DNA of 64,000 bases from Rhabditoides inermis (taxonomy: Eukaryota > Nematoda > Chromadorea > Rhabditida > Rhabditidae), in contig CAWZYM010000326.1 of the NCBI GenBank assembly GCA_963966185.1, positions 248,001-312,000 on the forward strand, read 5' to 3'. Positions 43,176 to 54,061 of this stretch are shown here, piece after piece. The notes under the pieces were generated by a model. The model had not been told where the DNA came from. It did not search any database and worked only from the letters and a program-made list of their open reading frames with translations. Position numbers and translations under genes: made by a program. Every line of letters begins with the position of its first letter. Within the stretch, counting starts at the first letter, position 1.

Positions 43176-43825
43176 CTGAAATGTCAATGATTTCCTCTTC
43201 CCTCTCTCATGTACTTCCAAGTTTGCTATTTTCCATGATCGCATCATTCTCTCCCTCTCCCCCTCGCCGCATGGTCTCCCGTGTCATCTTCCCCGGCCGG
43301 CCGGTCTGCCACGCTGCCGCGCAGGCCGATCTCCTCCAGCCCAAACAGGCACTCCTCGCTATTCTTTACAGCATTCGTGAGTTGTGATGACGTAAATCAT
43401 GTGAAAGTGAGCAGCCCGTGTACTTGAGTGCATCTACGAGTACTTTTCTCCTTTTTCACATTCCCTAATGTGTTGATGCTCACTATCGTGTCTTATCGTT
43501 TAGATACCGTTTTCATATCCTAATAGTATTCCCATCGTCAGAACACGTGCTCTCCTGGCCGTTCAAGTCTCTGTATCATCGGAGCACGCGCCCTCCCCCC
43601 TCTCCCTGCTGCCCGCCCGATCCCCATCGATCCGCCTATCGTCCCACCCTCTGCGATGCATCCACCCAGGCCGCTCTGCCCGCTCGCATGCCCAACCCAG
43701 CACAAGCTGTGCGCATCCTCTGGCCTCATGCCGGTCAGTATCCACTGATAATCGATCGCTCATCTTCTCTTTCAGTTCGTATCGCGCACAGAGCGCTGTT
43801 CTGGCTGAAATTTGGCTCTACTGTG

Positions 43826-45568
43826 TCCCCCTTTCATACTAATATTTGCTATGGTGTCTGTCTGTCTGTCTGTCTGTCCTTCCGGAGAGATATCTCTTTT
43901 CAAAGTCTACTCTAACTACTCATTTTTTCTAGAAAGTTTCTTCAATACCTGAGAACGCAAAATTCCAAATATCTCGTCAATAGCGATCTCCTAATCATAG
44001 TTATCACCTAATCTCTTAACTATGGAGAAAAATTTCAAAATACTTCAATTAGAACCAAATTTGGAGAGTAGGTGAATCGACCTAGAAAAAGTCGATAGCC
44101 GCGATACCAGCTGCCTGTGACCTCATCTTCATGCCCAAATAGGTGAATGTACCCGAAATGCACCCAAAATTCATGATCTTCGATTTCTATAAAAATTGAA
44201 TAGAAGAAAGATTACGTATAATAGATTATAGAAACCGGTTTCCTTTTTTGAAAAGTCACCAAATATAGCGAATATGATCGACTTTTCGTACAGACGAGAT
44301 AGAGGGTCCAATTTGTAAACTTAAGCTTTTATGGGCAAAAAAGCCCTTCTATCAAAGTTTCAGATCGATCGGACTTTGTCTTCATACAGTATTAGACATT
44401 TTCTGAGCGCGCGTTACTTGCTGGGGTCGCGCCCACCAGATTGCTCGCTACCAGCCGCCAGGTCAACCGATCGATATCGAATAGTTGGCATTCGCAATCA
44501 CTGACCCATATCCACTCAGTTGTGTCATTTTTGATAGGAATATGTCTAAATATAACAATAATGAACTGAGTCAGTTGAAAAAGACAAAATTTCTATCTTC
44601 AACGCATAACTTTGACAAAACGAAAAGTTGAAAGTTGAAAGTTAAGTAAAATGTTTCGAGACGTCAATAGATAGTGCTTTCTAACGATCAAATCAACCTC
44701 GAACTGTTTCAAACTCCTTCACACGTGCGCACAACGTATTAGGGCGCGCCAGCCGGCTTCTTTTCTCGAAGTCATTGTAGACGTAATATAGAACTATGTA
44801 TTGCTTCTTTTTTCAGTTGAAACTAAGTTTCGAGTTTATTACTTGAACTCTGGTACATATCAGCCTGAAATTCCGCTTTTCGATGCAGTACAGTGTCGAG
44901 TGGAAGTGAGGTGAGGTGAGAATCGAGTTCACCTTACATGTCATTTGGCAAGCACAGGCGGTCAACTTATATTTTTTGAACGATTAGACAGTAGAAAGAG
45001 AAGACAGTAGAGAAGGGAGTAGTAATTTCTGTTTAAAAAGTTTTTACATAACTGTCTCTCGAAAGTCGCAGTGACTACTGCAGATGTGAGAATAGAAGAG
45101 TAGACAGAAGGTACCATAGTACTGTCTCTAGAAAGTTGTTGTCACCGCAGCGGGGACGTGAAAGTATACAAGAGAGAGAATAGGAGAAAGAGAGAATAGG
45201 AGAGAGAAAAAGAAGAGAGAAGGGAGAGTAGACATAAATGTCTCTCGAAAGTCGCAGTGATAGTGATTACTGCAGATGTGAGAGTGAGAGTGGAAGAGGT
45301 GACGAGAAGTGAAAGTAGACAGAAGAAGACATAGTAATGTCTCTAGAAAGTTGTTGTCACAGTAGAAGAAAAAGATGCAGTAGACAAACAAGAGCATAGT
45401 ATCAGTATTGCCTCTAGAAAGTTTACAGTAGACAATAAAGAATATAAAATTGTTTTTAGAGAATACAACACTGAGAGAGAAAGAGAAAGAGAGTAAAAGA
45501 TAGCGAGATAGTGGTAGAGGGAGAAGCGAGAGAGAGAGGAGAGATATGGGAGAGTAGAACTGTGTCGA

Positions 45569-45636
<68 letters not shown>

Positions 45637-46127
45637 GGGCGGGGGGGAGGAGGAGGGAGATAGGATGGAAAGTAGACAGAACAGTGTAGAGGAGAAAGAG
45701 ATGGGGCGGTGTACATCTGTGAAACATAAAATAGGTGAAAAAGAAGTAGGAGAGATAGTTAGAAAAGACAAAAAATTAAGCTACATATACAAAATACAAA
45801 GAACTTGAACACTTCAACTACTCTACAACCCTTGCGTGTATAGTTCTATGCTCGCAGTAAGTTGCGCGCGGTGGGGTAGATCAGAGGAAGACGGAGAGTC
45901 AGCTCTTGGCAATAGCGCGCAAAACAAGAGAGACAGACGGTTATGGCACCGTATTTCGAACTGCAAGCGAGGTAGATCGAAAACTATCGCTCTGGCGCAG
46001 AGTATATGTTAATTCGCAAGAGTCATTGGAGAGTGATCAACTATCAAACATGCAAGACGAACTATTCTTCTATTTTCTTTTTCGTATACCTAGTGCGTAG
46101 GCGCGCGACAGCGCGCCGGAGCGCTAG
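43826..46127 (+). mobile_element. Helitron-like non-autonomous element, copy 1 (complete)
   Basis: 2,302 bp beginning TCCCCCTTTCATACTAAT and ending GGAGCGCTAG. A perfect 7-bp GC stem, GGCGCGC-GACA-GCGCGCC (46,100-46,117), lies exactly 10 nt before the 3' CTAG. The TC start, the CTRR end with a hairpin about 10 nt upstream, the lack of target duplication and the head-to-tail neighbour are the Helitron pattern. There is no Rep/helicase reading frame, so it would be mobilised in trans. Against a canonical Helitron, the left host base is G, not A. The internal part has five TGTCTCTMGAAAG-type motifs (about 45,052, 45,122, 45,239, 45,338, 45,409) and a GA microsatellite. Confidence 0.65.
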
Positions 46128-47994
46128 TCCCCCTTGCATACTAATATTTACTATGGTGTCTGTCTGTCTGTCCTTCCGGAGAGATATCTCTTTTCAAAGT
46201 CTACTTTAACTACTCATTTTTTCTAGAGAGTTTCTTCAATACCTGAGAACGCAAAATTCCAAATATCTCGTCAATAGCGATCTCCTAATCATAGTTATCA
46301 CCTAATCTCTTAACTATGGAGAAAAATTTCAAAATACTTTAATTAGAACGAAATTTGGAGGGTAGGTGAATCGACCTAGAAAAAATCGATAGCCGCAATA
46401 CCAGCCGACTGTGACCTCATCTTCATGCCCAAATAAGCGAATGTACCCAAAATGCACCCAAAATTCATGATCTTCGATTTCTATAAAAGTTGAATAGAAG
46501 AAAGATTACGTATATTAGATTATAGAAACTGGTTTCTTTTTTTGAAAAGTCACCAAATATGGCGAATACGATCGACTTTTCGTACAGACGAGATAGAGGG
46601 TCCAATTTGTAAACTTAAGCTTTTGTGGGCAAAAAAGCCCTTCTGTCAAAGTTTCAGATCGATCGGACTTTGTCTTCATACAGTATTAGACATTTTCTGA
46701 GCGCGCGTTACTTGCTGGTGTCGCGCCCACCGGATTGCTCGCTACCAGACGCCAGGTCAACCGATCGATATCGAATAGTTGGCATTCGCAATCACTGACC
46801 CATATCCACTCAGTTGTGTCTTCTTGATAGGTATATGTCTAACAAATATAACAATAATGGATTGAGTCAGTTGAAAAAGACAAAATTTCTATCTACAACG
46901 AATAACTTTGACAAAACGAAAAGTTGAAGGTTGAAAGTTAAGTAAAATGTTTCGAGACGTCATTAGATAGTGCTTTCTAACGATCAAATTAACCTCAAAC
47001 TGTTTCAAACTCCTTCACACGTGCGCACAACGTGTTAGGGCGCGCCAGCCGGCTTCTTTTCTCTATGTCATTGTAGACGAAATATAGAACTATGTACTGC
47101 TTCTTTTTTCAGTTGAAACTAAATTTTGAGTTTATTACTTGTACTCTTGTACATATTCAGCCTGAAATTCCGCTTTTCGATGCAATACAGTGTCGAGTGG
47201 AAGTGAGGTGAGGTGAGAATCGAGTTCACCTTACATGTCATTTGGCAAGCACAGGCGGTATAATCATATTTTTAGAACGTGAGAGAGTAGACAGTAGGAA
47301 GAGAAGAAAGTTTTTTTTCTGTTCAAAAAAGTTTTTACGTAACTGCCTCTCGAAAGTCGCAGTGACTACTGCAGATGTGAGAATAGAAGATTAGACAGAA
47401 GGTACCATAGTACTGTCTCTAGAAAGTTGTTGTCACGGAACGTGAAAGTATGAGAAAGAAAAGAGAAGAGAGAAGGGAGAGTAGACATAACTGTCTCTCG
47501 AAAGTCGCAGTGATAGTGATTACTGCAGATGTAAGAGTGAGAGTGGAAGAGGTGACGAGAGGTGAGAGTAGACAGAGAAGACATAATAATGTCTCTAGAA
47601 AGTTGTTGTAACAGTAGAAGAAAAAAGATGCAGTAGACAAACAAGAGCATAGTATTAGTATTGTCTCTAGAAAGTTGACAGTACACAATAGAGAATATAC
47701 TACTGTCTCTAGAGAATATAATACTGTGAGAGAAAGAGAAAAAGAGAAAGAGATAGCGAGACAGTGGGAGAGGGAGAAGAAAGAAAGAGGAAAGATAGGG
47801 GAGAGTAGAACTGTGTCAAGGAAAAGAGAGAGAGAGAGAGAGAGAGAGAAAGGGAGGAGGAGGGAGATAGGATGAAAAGTAGACAGAACAGTGTAGAGGA
47901 GAAAGAGATGGGGCGGTGTACATCTGTGAAACCTAAAATAAGTGAAAAGAAGTAGAAGAGATAGTTAGAAAAGACAAAAATTATGCTACTTTAA
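46128..47994 (+). mobile_element. Helitron-like element, copy 2 (3' end lost)
   Basis: Starts directly after the CTAG of copy 1 with TCCCCCTTGCATACTAAT, giving a perfect head-to-tail junction (CTAG|TCCCCC). It is collinear with copy 1 through the conserved 5' portion, the internal motifs and the GA tract. It diverges at 47,994 into a 206-bp spacer, so it lacks its own terminal hairpin. Confidence 0.65.
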
Positions 47995-48200
47995 AGACGG
48001 CAAAAAATTGAAAAGACCCACTAGCATCCCCATGGTGGGTCCGGTCACGAAAATTTTAAATGGATGATACGGTAACTAAGAGCTTTCATGTTTTCGCGAG
48101 CTTACGTTTCACCAGAAATTGATAAGAAATGACCGTCATTTTTTTTTTTGCGATAAACGCAACGAGGTCGCTCAGAATTAGCAGCAAGCAGACATTGCTG
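47995..48200. other. 206-bp spacer between element copies, origin unknown
   Basis: AT-rich with a small hairpin (CCCAC...GTGGG near 48,028-48,050). It has no match to copies 1-3 and no reading frame. It may be remnant host DNA or a fragment of another repeat captured during the local duplication. Confidence 0.6.
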
Positions 48201-49392
48201 CAAAAAAGCCCTTCTGTCAAAGTTTCAGATCGATCGGACTTTGTCTTCATACAGTATTAGACATTTTCTGAGCGCGCGTTACTTGCTGGGGTCGCGCCCA
48301 CCGGATTGCTCGCTACCAGCCGCCAGGTCAACCGATCGATATCGAATAGTTGGCATTCGCAATCACTGACCCATATCCACTCAGTTGTGTCTTCTTGATA
48401 GGTATATGTCTAACAAATATAACAATAATGGATTGAGTCAGTTGAAAAAGACAAAATTTCTATCTACAACGAATAACTTTGACAAAACGAAAAGTTGAAG
48501 GTTGAAAGTTAAGTAAAATGTTTCGAGACGTCATTAGATAGTGCTTTCTAACGATCAAATTAACCTCAAACTGTTTCAAACTCCTTCACACGTGCGCACA
48601 ACGTGTTAGGGCGCGCCAGCCGGCTTCTTTTCTCTATGTCATTGTAGACGAAATATAGAACTATGTACTGCTTCTTTTTTCAGTTGAAACTAAATTTTGA
48701 GTTTATTACTTGTACTCTTGTACATATTCAGCCTGAAATTCCGCTTTTCGATGCAATACAGTGTCGAGTGGAAGTGAGGTGAGGTGAGAATCGAGTTCAT
48801 CTTACATGTCATTTGGCAAGCACAGGCGGTATAATCATATTTTTAGAACGTGAGAGAGTAGACAGTAGGAAGAGAAGAAAGTTTTTTTTCTGTTCAAAAA
48901 AGTTTTTACGTAACTGCCTCTCGAAAGTCGCAGTGACTACTGCAGATGTGAGAATAGAAGATTAGACAGAAGGTACCATAGTACTGTCTCTAGAAAGTTG
49001 TTGTCACGGAACGTGAAAGTATGAGAAAGAAAAGAGGAGAGAGAAGGGAGAGTAGACATAACTGTCTCTCGAAAGTCGCAGTGATAGTGATTACTGCAGA
49101 TGTAAGAGTGAGAGTGGAAGAGGTGACGAGAGGTGAGAGTAGACAGAGAAGACATAATAATGTCTCTAGAAAGTTGTTGTAACAGTAGAAGAAAAAAGAT
49201 GCAGTAGACAAACAAGAGCATAGTATTAGTATTGTCTCTAGAAAGTTGACAGTACACAATAGAGAATATACTACTGTCTCTAGAGAATATAATACTGTGA
49301 GAGAAAGAGAAAAAGAGAAAGAGATAGCGAGACAGTGGGAGAGGGAGAAGAAAGAAAAAGGAAAGATAGGGGAGAGTAGAACTGTGTCAAGG

Positions 49393-49481
<89 letters not shown>

Positions 49482-49779
49482 GAGGAGGAGGGAGATAGGA
49501 TGAAAAGTAGACAGAACAGTGTAGAAAGAGATGGGGCGGTGTACATCTGTGAAACCTAAAATAAGTGAAAAGAAGTAGAAGAGATAGTTAGAAAAGACAA
49601 AAATTATGCTACTTTAACAAAATACATGGAACTTGAATACTTCAACTACAACCCTTACGTGTATGTATCTTCGCAAGAGTCATTAGAGAGCAATCAACTA
49701 TCAAACATGCAAGACGAACTATTCTTCTATTTTTTGTATACCTAGTGCGGAGGCGCGCGATAGCGCGCCGGAGCGCTAG
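48201..49779 (+). mobile_element. Helitron-like element, copy 3 (5'-truncated, terminal hairpin present)
   Basis: Begins in the middle of the element (CAAAAAAGCCC, equivalent to 46,630) and is nearly identical to copy 2 at a constant offset of 1,571 bp up to 49,565. It then continues to its own 3' end with GGCGCGC-GATA-GCGCGCC and CTAG at 49,776-49,779. The next base, T at 49,780, is the interrupted P1 exon. Confidence 0.65.
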
Positions 49780-50458
49780 TCTCCGCCGGTGTTTATGATC
49801 TATCATGGTATTGCGAACGATGGAGTCTGCAATGTGAACAATGAGATTCCGTCGTCTCTCATATATTCTGGAGTTTCTATTGTTGTCGAAAGAATTTTTG
49901 TTACGGTACGTATGTATACTGGTACAAGAATCAAAATTGGTTTTAGTTTATTCCTATGAGCGCCAAGCAAATGAAAATCCGCAAGGGTCTTTGGTGCTGC
50001 GCAGCACTGTGGTTACTACAATTTCCCCTACAGTAGTAAAAGGAATATATTACCAGGTGTTTCATCGCTACAAACACTATCCGACTGAACTACGCGGCGG
50101 TTCAATTTGAAGACCAGGTATTGATTAGTATCGCTTGGTTTTCAGAGTACGATATCTAGAGTTCCGCGTCGTTCTGTCCCCGTCCGCTATTCGACGCGGC
50201 TCACCGCTCCTCGGCCGTCTATTCCCTCTATTTCGCATGCAAAATCATTCATAAGATTGCATCGACTATCATAAACTACTTGAAGAGGTGGGATGGATAG
50301 TGGCGTTGAATTATATCGATTGATTAGGCGGGAGATGGAGCGCCTTGTGATGGCTGAGTTTCTGCGGACCCACAAGGTGGAGTACAGGCGTCTGTCGTCC
50401 CGCCGCATGCAGATGACCATCCGACCGAGGTGGCGCCAACTGCACAATTTTTATTCGT

Positions 50459-50464
50459 AATAAA
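50459..50464 (+). terminator. Poly(A) signal overlapping the P1 stop codon
   Basis: TCGTAATAAATG: the TAA stop at 50,458-50,460 overlaps AATAAA at 50,459-50,464. It confirms 50,328-50,460 as a terminal exon. Confidence 0.6.
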
Positions 50465-50728
50465 TGTCACTTTTTAATGCATCAGATTGTTGTTGAAGCA
50501 TTTGTATTCGCTGTCACATCAGTGCATATCTCATATAGGACAACCTCTAATTTGAAACCGTAAGCTTGGAAGTCGAGTAGTTCGTTTCGTAGCCGTGTGT
50601 TTTGATTTTGGACTCGCGCGGTAGCCACGGGTGCGCTGTTTATGATACACTAACTCGAAATCGCCTTTCTCACTCCACTGTCGCCCGCCGCGCGCATTGT
50701 TTCTCGGCGCGTATTTGACTGCTGCGTG

Positions 50729-52227
50729 ATGGTGTCCCGTGTGATCTACTCGGCAGTGCCCCGCCCCATCACACCCCGTCCCCTCCCGCCGCCAACCTAC
50801 AACGACGCCTCCACCCAGAACGATCTGTCCACGCACGTCGCCTGTCAGGTAAATCGAGATGGATCGAGTAACCTCGAAACACGACCATGGTTGTTTCGAA
50901 GTGACTGACCACGTCTTTATCGATTGATTATCCCGCCTAGGTGGACCTGCCGGCGCCGCCAGTTCCTTGGACGGAGACGGCGATCGATACTGCGCGCGCG
51001 GTGGGACAGGCGATCGGTGAGTGACTCGCACGTACACGCGCTGTCAATTATCGATCGGTCCGTTCAGTGTACTTTGCGCCCACCGCCCTGCCTTGGCTCG
51101 TCTACCTATCGACCTAGCTACTTCCGGTAGTGAAGGTCGGCAGCAGCTTCGGTGCCAGCCCCGTGAATAACAAGGTGCGTCTCTCTCTCATTCTCTCTCT
51201 CATCTAATTCCCCACAGATCCCCACATGGCTCTGCATCTACGGCTGCGTCTTTCTCGCCGAGCGCGGCTGCAACCTAGTGAGTGTTACGGTGCCATCGTA
51301 CCCGTTTTCACTTACCGTATTCCAGGCATTCGAACCGAGCGACGACCTGGAGCTCGTCTACATGTTCGCCGCGATCATTCTCAGCATGTGGTAAGCGTGT
51401 GGTATCGATCAAGTATCGATTGATTGTTTCAGCTTTTACCCCTTTGTCGCTGCGGTGTGGCACACGAACTGGACCAGCGACGAGGTGGGTGCGAGTATTG
51501 ATTGATCGATTGACCTATGGAAAACTCGGCACCTTTATCATATATTGACCGATGTTTGAATATATATTGATCTGCCTGGTTCCGACGATCGATTGATTCT
51601 GCACACTTTCAGTCCGCCACGTTGTCGTTTCGTGTGGCTCAGCTGTCGTGTCTCGTGTACAGCATCGCTCTCGTCTATCGCATAGGCCGTGTGGCGCGTC
51701 GCATCTTCGCGGAGATAGTCGACGACATGAACAGGTGCGGGGATCGTTTGTTCCACTATCTAGAGCTCACGCGCCCTTTGAGACCCGCTCGCAATCGTTG
51801 TCAGAGACTTTCACAAGTTGAACATTCGCGAAGTGTGAACGGTTTGGTTTTTTTTTTGATAAGCGCGAGACGGATATGAATCTATGAGAGTGTATTGTTG
51901 GCGATGTACGCATGAGATGAACTCTCTCGCGTAGTGTACAATTTCGTTGGCGTCGATTTGGATACGAGTCGGACACCCGCCGTGTCCGGTGACGTGTGAG
52001 AGTGCACGATTTGGTTCATTGAGAGGCGCGAGTCGGATACGAGTCGATTGAATTGAGTCCACTCCCCCCGTTGCAGGCAGCTCTCTGCCCGTCGTGTCCG
52101 CGGGGAGCGCGAGAGGGAGGAGGCACTCCGAGTGCGAGCCGAGCGAGAAGAGTACGTGCACACACTCGTCGACTACTTCATGGACGGACACCGCATGCGC
52201 AGGAGGATGTACGCAATGAGGAGGTAG
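50729..52227 (+). CDS. P2: four-helix membrane protein, unrecognised family, one in-frame TAG
   Basis: Eight exons with consistent phases: 50,729-50,848, 50,941-51,016, 51,068-51,174, 51,218-51,277, 51,326-51,390, 51,433-51,484, 51,613-51,734 and 52,077-52,227, 251 codons including the stop. The N-terminus is Pro-rich and ends in STHVACQVDLPAPP. Four hydrophobic segments follow (around ALPWLVYLS, WLCIYGCVFLA, LVYMFAAIILSM and AQLSCLVYSIALVY), then a long Arg/Glu-rich cytoplasmic-type tail (REREEALRVRAEREEY). Alignment with P3 shows the same 60-nt exon, and its next two exons total 117 nt in both genes. Codon 82 (51,115-51,117) is TAG inside an otherwise open exon, where P1 has GTG. It could be a null allele, a recent pseudogene or a base error. 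Function unknown. Confidence 0.75.
51115..51117 (+). other. In-frame TAG in exon 3 of P2
   Basis: The exon is bracketed by a TTCAG acceptor and a GTGCGT donor and is in phase on both sides. The codons before (YLST) and after (LLPVV) align with P1 (FGST, then SPPVF). Only this codon breaks the frame. Confidence 0.85.
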
Positions 52228-52447
52228 ACCGTAGGCTAGAGTACTGTAGGCTTTTCCTGTATATATATACATTACTGTATATACTTCACTTTACTGTTTA
52301 GATCATATTCGTTTGTTTGTTCATTGTTGTTTCTTAATTTGCAATATAAACGCATTGTTCGATCTTCGATCGTTCTCTGTGCGTTACGCTAATTTCATTT
52401 CCACCTACTGCTGCGCCGTCATTTCCTCCGCTCATTTCCCCTCTCCC

Positions 52448-53759
52448 ATGGTGTCTCGAGTGGTGTACCCGGCGGTGTTCTGCCGCCGCTCGCTGACCCC
52501 GCCTCCTCACGCCCCGCCCACGCGGGACGCGTCGTGTCAGGCGGACTGGCCGGTGCACGTGGCGTGCCAAGTGGACCTGCCCGATCTGCCCGCGACATGG
52601 TTCGAGTGGATCTGCGAGTGGGGTGGGTGGATGAGAGAGGGTTGGCATGTATGGATTCTGAACCGCTGACCGAATTGATATTGTGTTGTCGAGTGTTGCG
52701 CTTTCTCGTGATCTCCTCTGCACTAGAGAACCGCTGGTTGACTATGCACTGTGCTAACTTTCTGTCTGACAAGTGATTGTAGGATAGACGATTGTATACG
52801 TGCTGTTCACTGAATACATGTAGCAAGCATCCACTGATCATGTCTTTTCACAGTCTTCTCTTTTCTGTGCGCGTGGCCCGAGTCTGCGTTCGAGCGCTTT
52901 CTCTGGACCGTGCCTTTCTATCTCCTCGCAATGACCGTCATAGCCACTGACACAGAGGTAGTTTACTTGTTTACTCGTTTACTCTGTCATACCCAACCAG
53001 ACAGATGTTGTTTACTTGTTTATTTCATTTTGTTTACTTGTTTACTCTTTCAGACGCGCCACTGGCTGTTCGTCTCGGGTGTCTCGTTCTTTGCACAGCG
53101 CGTCTACAAAGCTGTGTGTCGCCCTTTCCCGCACCCTCCAGTATCTTGTTGTTACAGTATGAGAAACCGAACCACACTCGCGCCCGTCTAGTCTACAAGT
53201 GCGCCTGCGCGGCGTATGGTACTTGGTCCGTCCATCACTTATTCCCAATTACAAAACATTTCAGGTACGTCTACACAATCCCCGCTCTTCTATCAGCGCA
53301 CATTGCCGCGGACTCTGAGCGAGACCTCCTCGGCGCATGGGTGCGAGTATCGATAGATTATCGATTTATCGATTGAATCGTAGGACTACACCGCGTACAT
53401 GGGAATTCTGGCGATGATCAAGCTCGTGGCTGTGGGCTATGGCGGTCTGATGGCGTGGAGTGTGTTCCAAGCCGGAAAAGATTGGCACACGTGAGTGGGG
53501 GCGGGGCTGGAGGGGGCGGGGCGTGGCAAGTATTCGGTTCCGACGGAACTAGACGTTCCCATGTTGACGTTTCTAATAGTAGCGGGATTGGCCGTTGCCT
53601 TGCAGTGGTTGGTTGGCGGCGGAGCGAGCGCGCCTGCACCAGCTGACTACTGTGTACTGGGACGAGTGCCGGCAGCAGCGGCGGCTGTACGGCAAGGCCA
53701 AGTCGATCCGCATCCGCGTCGCCCCGGCTGCGCTGCACACGGATCCGTTCAAGATGTAG
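52448..53759 (+). CDS. P3: intact four-helix membrane protein of the same family
   Basis: Seven exons: 52,448-52,622, 52,854-52,957, 53,054-53,113, 53,158-53,198, 53,265-53,340, 53,384-53,490 and 53,606-53,759, giving 238 residues and TAG. Exon 1 fuses the first two exons of P2. Family marks: MVSRVVYPAV at the start, RDASCQADWPVHVACQVDLP, then helices around FLWTVPFYLLAMTVIA, WLFVSGVSFFAQR, YVYTIPALLSAHIA and ILAMIKLVAVGYGGLMAW. The basic tail (ECRQQRRLYGKAKSIRIRV) ends in DPFKM. Introns are tiny (43-66 nt) apart from the first two and the last. It starts 220 bp after the P2 stop on the same strand, so tandem duplication is certain and co-transcription possible. I do not recognise the family. 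The predicted topology is four helices with a cytoplasmic basic C-terminus. Confidence 0.8.
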
Positions 53760-54061
53760 ACTCATAATATAAGTGATCTACCCTATTCCCTTTATCCAAG
53801 CTGTATTGTAGATGTGGTTTTAGTGACCCTTTACTGATCCGTTCAATATGTAGATGGGTATCTACTGTTTCTCGTATCCAAGCTGTATTGTCCCTGTATA
53901 GATGTGGTTTGGTGGTAAGATGTGAAACGATCCGTTCATGATGTAGACTCCTTGATTCATCCAGTTTTCATTATCCAAGCCGTGTAGTATGTGTTTGATG
54001 TGTGTTGTCGATAAAAATCATGTGAGAAAGCAAATCTGGTTGAAATATCGGCGCAATTGAA
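53760..54061. other. Intergenic interval between convergent P3 and OST-alpha-like gene
   Basis: About 300 bp. A motif of roughly 30 bp (ATCCGTTCAWGATGTAGA... with TCCAAGCTGTATTGTA...) recurs three times at about 53,742-53,815, 53,836-53,892 and 53,928-53,987. The first instance overlaps the P3 stop, so the P3 3' end was locally duplicated. No gene. Confidence 0.6.

Larger units (their letters stand above)
43271..50460 (+). pseudogene. P1: four-helix membrane protein family member, disrupted by Helitron-like insertion
   Basis: P1 starts MVSRVIF, as P2 (MVSRVIY) and P3 (MVSRVVY) do. Exon 1 (43,271-43,376, donor GTGAGT) joins exon 2 (43,542-43,733), which has the family motif CDASTQAALP and ends in the same phase as in P2 and P3. 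Exon 3 starts at 43,776 after TTTCAG and is cut after 43,825 by foreign DNA. Removing 43,826-49,779 lets the exon continue in frame at 49,780 through a VNNE-IPSSLIYSGV segment that matches P2's VNNK-IPTWLCIYGC. Later exons: one near 49,947-50,058 (edges uncertain), about 50,158-50,287 (VYSLYFACKII), and 50,328-50,460 with a basic tail ending in TAA. The short middle introns and nearby stops suggest further decay. Confidence 0.72.

Noticed and set aside
43271..43733. Two separate pseudogene fragments of the MVSRV family
   Set aside because: The first exon ends C|GTGAGT and the second starts after GTCAG in the matching phase, so one gene with two exons explains both; the possibility of an exon duplication remains.
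45128..45771. Leu/Ser-rich minus-strand frames over GA tracts
   Set aside because: Low-complexity translation of microsatellite and transposon DNA.
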